This document shows, in pieces, positions 62,977 through 64,000 of a DNA stretch of 64,000 bases. This stretch comes from Thalassovita mediterranea (GTDB lineage: Bacteria; Pseudomonadota; Alphaproteobacteria; Caulobacterales; Hyphomonadaceae), in assembly GCA_019448215.1 (NCBI GenBank), contig CP080408.1:186001-250000 (forward strand), given 5' to 3'. A program made the position numbers and the translations under genes. The notes under the pieces were generated by a model. That model was not told where the DNA came from. It saw only the letters and a program-made list of their open reading frames with translations, and made no database searches. How positions within the stretch are numbered: position 1 is the stretch's first letter; the number at the start of each line of letters is the position of its first letter.

Positions 62977-63774
62977 ATGAAAATGAATACCCTGACCCGC
63001 CGGACCGCTATTCTGGCCGTATCCTTTCTGACAATGACCGCCTGCGGGGCGTCAGGCGATGAGAGCGGTGAAGGCCCGAACAGCGCGGCGCTTCAGGAAA
63101 TCACGCTTGGTGAAGAAGATGCGCCCGTGACCATCGTCGAGTACGCATCCTGGACCTGCCCGGCCTGTCTCCAGTTCCACAATGACGTCGTCGGCAATTT
63201 GAAAGAAGACTATGTCGAAACCGGCAAGGTCCGTTACGTCTTTCGCGAATTCCCGACGGCGCCGGCCAATATCTCCGTTGCAGGCTTCGCCATTGCCCGC
63301 TGCGCTGGTGAAGACCGGTATTACGACGTGCTCGATGAGCTCTTCTCCCGTCAGACCGCCATCCTTAGCCTTGCCCGTCAGGGCGGCCAGGTGAAGCAGG
63401 CTCTCCAGCAGATCGCTGCCAATCACGGCATCACTGACGAAGCAGAGTTCGACGCCTGTCTGAACAATTCCGATATCCGCCGCGCCATCTCCGCTTCTGT
63501 TGCCGCAGGTGACGAGGCTGGCGTCAACGCAACGCCGACCCTCTTCCTCAATGGCGAACAGCTGGAAGGTTTTGAGTGGCGCCAGTGGACAGGGATGCAA
63601 TCGATGCTCGATGAAGCCCTTGGCGAGGACGCACCAGCGGCTGCCACCGAAGCGAGCATGGAAGAGGCTGAAACCCCCGCCATGACTGATGAGGGCGACA
63701 TGTCAGGCGAATCTATGAACAGTGACACTGAGTCCATGGACGAAACCGAAGGTGAGGCTGCGCCGCAGCAATAA
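62977..63774 (+). CDS. DsbA/thioredoxin-fold lipoprotein
   Basis: 265 residues. Lipoprotein signal with MTAC at about residues 20-23. The DsbA-like fold reads VTIVEYASWTCPACLQFH (CxxC is CPAC), RYVFREFPTAPANISVAG and, after a helical insert, the cis-Pro loop NATPTLFLNG, ending in a long acidic Met/Ser/Glu tail (about 220-265). Members oxidise thiols in the periplasm. Together with mutY-dciA-smc this order is characteristic of Caulobacter-type chromosomes. Confidence 0.92.
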   Translation: MKMNTLTRRTAILAVSFLTMTACGASGDESGEGPNSAALQEITLGEEDAPVTIVEYASWTCPACLQFHNDVVGNLKEDYVETGKVRYVFREFPTAPANISVAGFAIARCAGEDRYYDVLDELFSRQTAILSLARQGGQVKQALQQIAANHGITDEAEFDACLNNSDIRRAISASVAAGDEAGVNATPTLFLNGEQLEGFEWRQWTGMQSMLDEALGEDAPAAATEASMEEAETPAMTDEGDMSGESMNSDTESMDETEGEAAPQQ

Positions 63775-63801
63775 GCCTTCCATTCAGTTGGGGAGCCTGC
63801 A

Positions 63802-64000
63802 TTGCACATTTCAGAACTGCGCATTGCAGGCTTCAAATCCTTTGTTGAACCCCAGGAAGTCCCCATCCATCCGGGCCTGACAGGCATTGTTGGCCCGAAT
63901 GGCTGCGGCAAGTCCAACCTACTCGAAGCGCTTCGCTGGGCCATGGGTGCCAGTTCCGCCAAGGCCATGCGCGGCGGCGAGATGGACGATCTCATCTTCT
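63802..64000 (+). CDS. smc: chromosome segregation ATPase SMC, N-terminal part
   Basis: Begins at TTG 63802 (GGGGAG upstream) and runs off the window. The first 66 codons read [13 protein letters not shown], then the Walker [20 protein letters not shown] near residues 33-51, followed by [18 protein letters not shown]. This is the SMC head that binds ATP; the coiled-coil and second half lie outside. It compacts and segregates the chromosome with ScpA/B. Not truncated by mutation, only by the window edge. Confidence 0.95.
   Translation, partial: MHISELRIAGFKSFVEPQEVPIHPGLTGIVGPNGCGKSNLLEALRWAMGASSAKAMRGGEMDDLIF

Overview
The window is chromosomal DNA from a high-GC alphaproteobacterium. The best fit is the Caulobacterales / Hyphomonadaceae-type marine lineages. 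The evidence is a CcrM-type GANTC adenine methyltransferase near the block mutY - dciA (DUF721) - dsbA-like - smc, a long TonB-dependent receptor, many small lipoproteins, an ATP12-type F1 assembly factor, a NadA/NadB/NadC aspartate route to NAD, and ETF-ubiquinone oxidoreductase. Genes are dense, often overlapping by ATGA or TGATG, and GTG/TTG starts occur. I see no rRNA, tRNA, prophage, insertion sequence, plasmid gene or CRISPR array.

Layout. 1-2.4 kb: end of an unknown gene, a peptidoglycan-binding/Sel1-repeat protein and a lipoprotein. 2.4-3.77 kb: a small accessory islet with an 11-bp-phased repeat array, an orphan ORF and a DUF559 endonuclease-like gene held between two copies of a composite palindrome. 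3.8-10.9 kb, minus strand: propionyl-CoA carboxylase beta chain, secreted proteins, ATP12, HAD phosphatase, rluC and crcB. 11.0-13.65 kb: a tightly coupled FAD oxygenase / SnoaL-like / aminoglycoside-phosphotransferase-like trio, then a GSDH-type sugar dehydrogenase. 15-28.3 kb: a second pseudouridine synthase, a 1008-aa TonB receptor, a DUF3667 membrane protein, an orphan OppA-like lipoprotein, a redoxin plus DsbD-type reductase, SapC and a DUF885 peptidase-like lipoprotein. 28.5-33.1 kb: nadA - two secreted paralogues - nadB - nadC. 33-45 kb: SDR, O-methyltransferase, cell-wall hydrolase, pyruvate phosphate dikinase, glycyl-tRNA synthetase (both subunits), TrmN6-like methyltransferase and a polyprenyl diphosphate synthase. 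45.6-51.4 kb: two TPR lipoproteins, ispE and a WecA/MraY-like transferase. 51-58.3 kb: ETF-QO, family-4 uracil-DNA glycosylase, hemerythrin, a GT2/DUF2064 pair, BLUF photosensor and radical SAM protein. 58.4-64 kb: ccrM, a CPA2/KefB-type antiporter, mutY, dciA, DsbA-like lipoprotein and the first 66 codons of smc.

Most coding content is ordinary. The less explained signals are at DNA level: two arrays of CGGTGY-type units at an 11-bp period (2513-2567, and 45521-45571 on the other strand), the DUF559/palindrome unit, a hairpin pair with compensatory base changes (9335-9439), a perfect 15-bp inverted repeat before nadA, and a near-consensus CtrA box plus GANTC before ccrM. At protein level the candidates are the two four-cysteine secreted paralogues inside the NAD operon and the FAD oxygenase/SnoaL/kinase-like cassette. 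All functional calls rest on reading the sequence; no database search was run.
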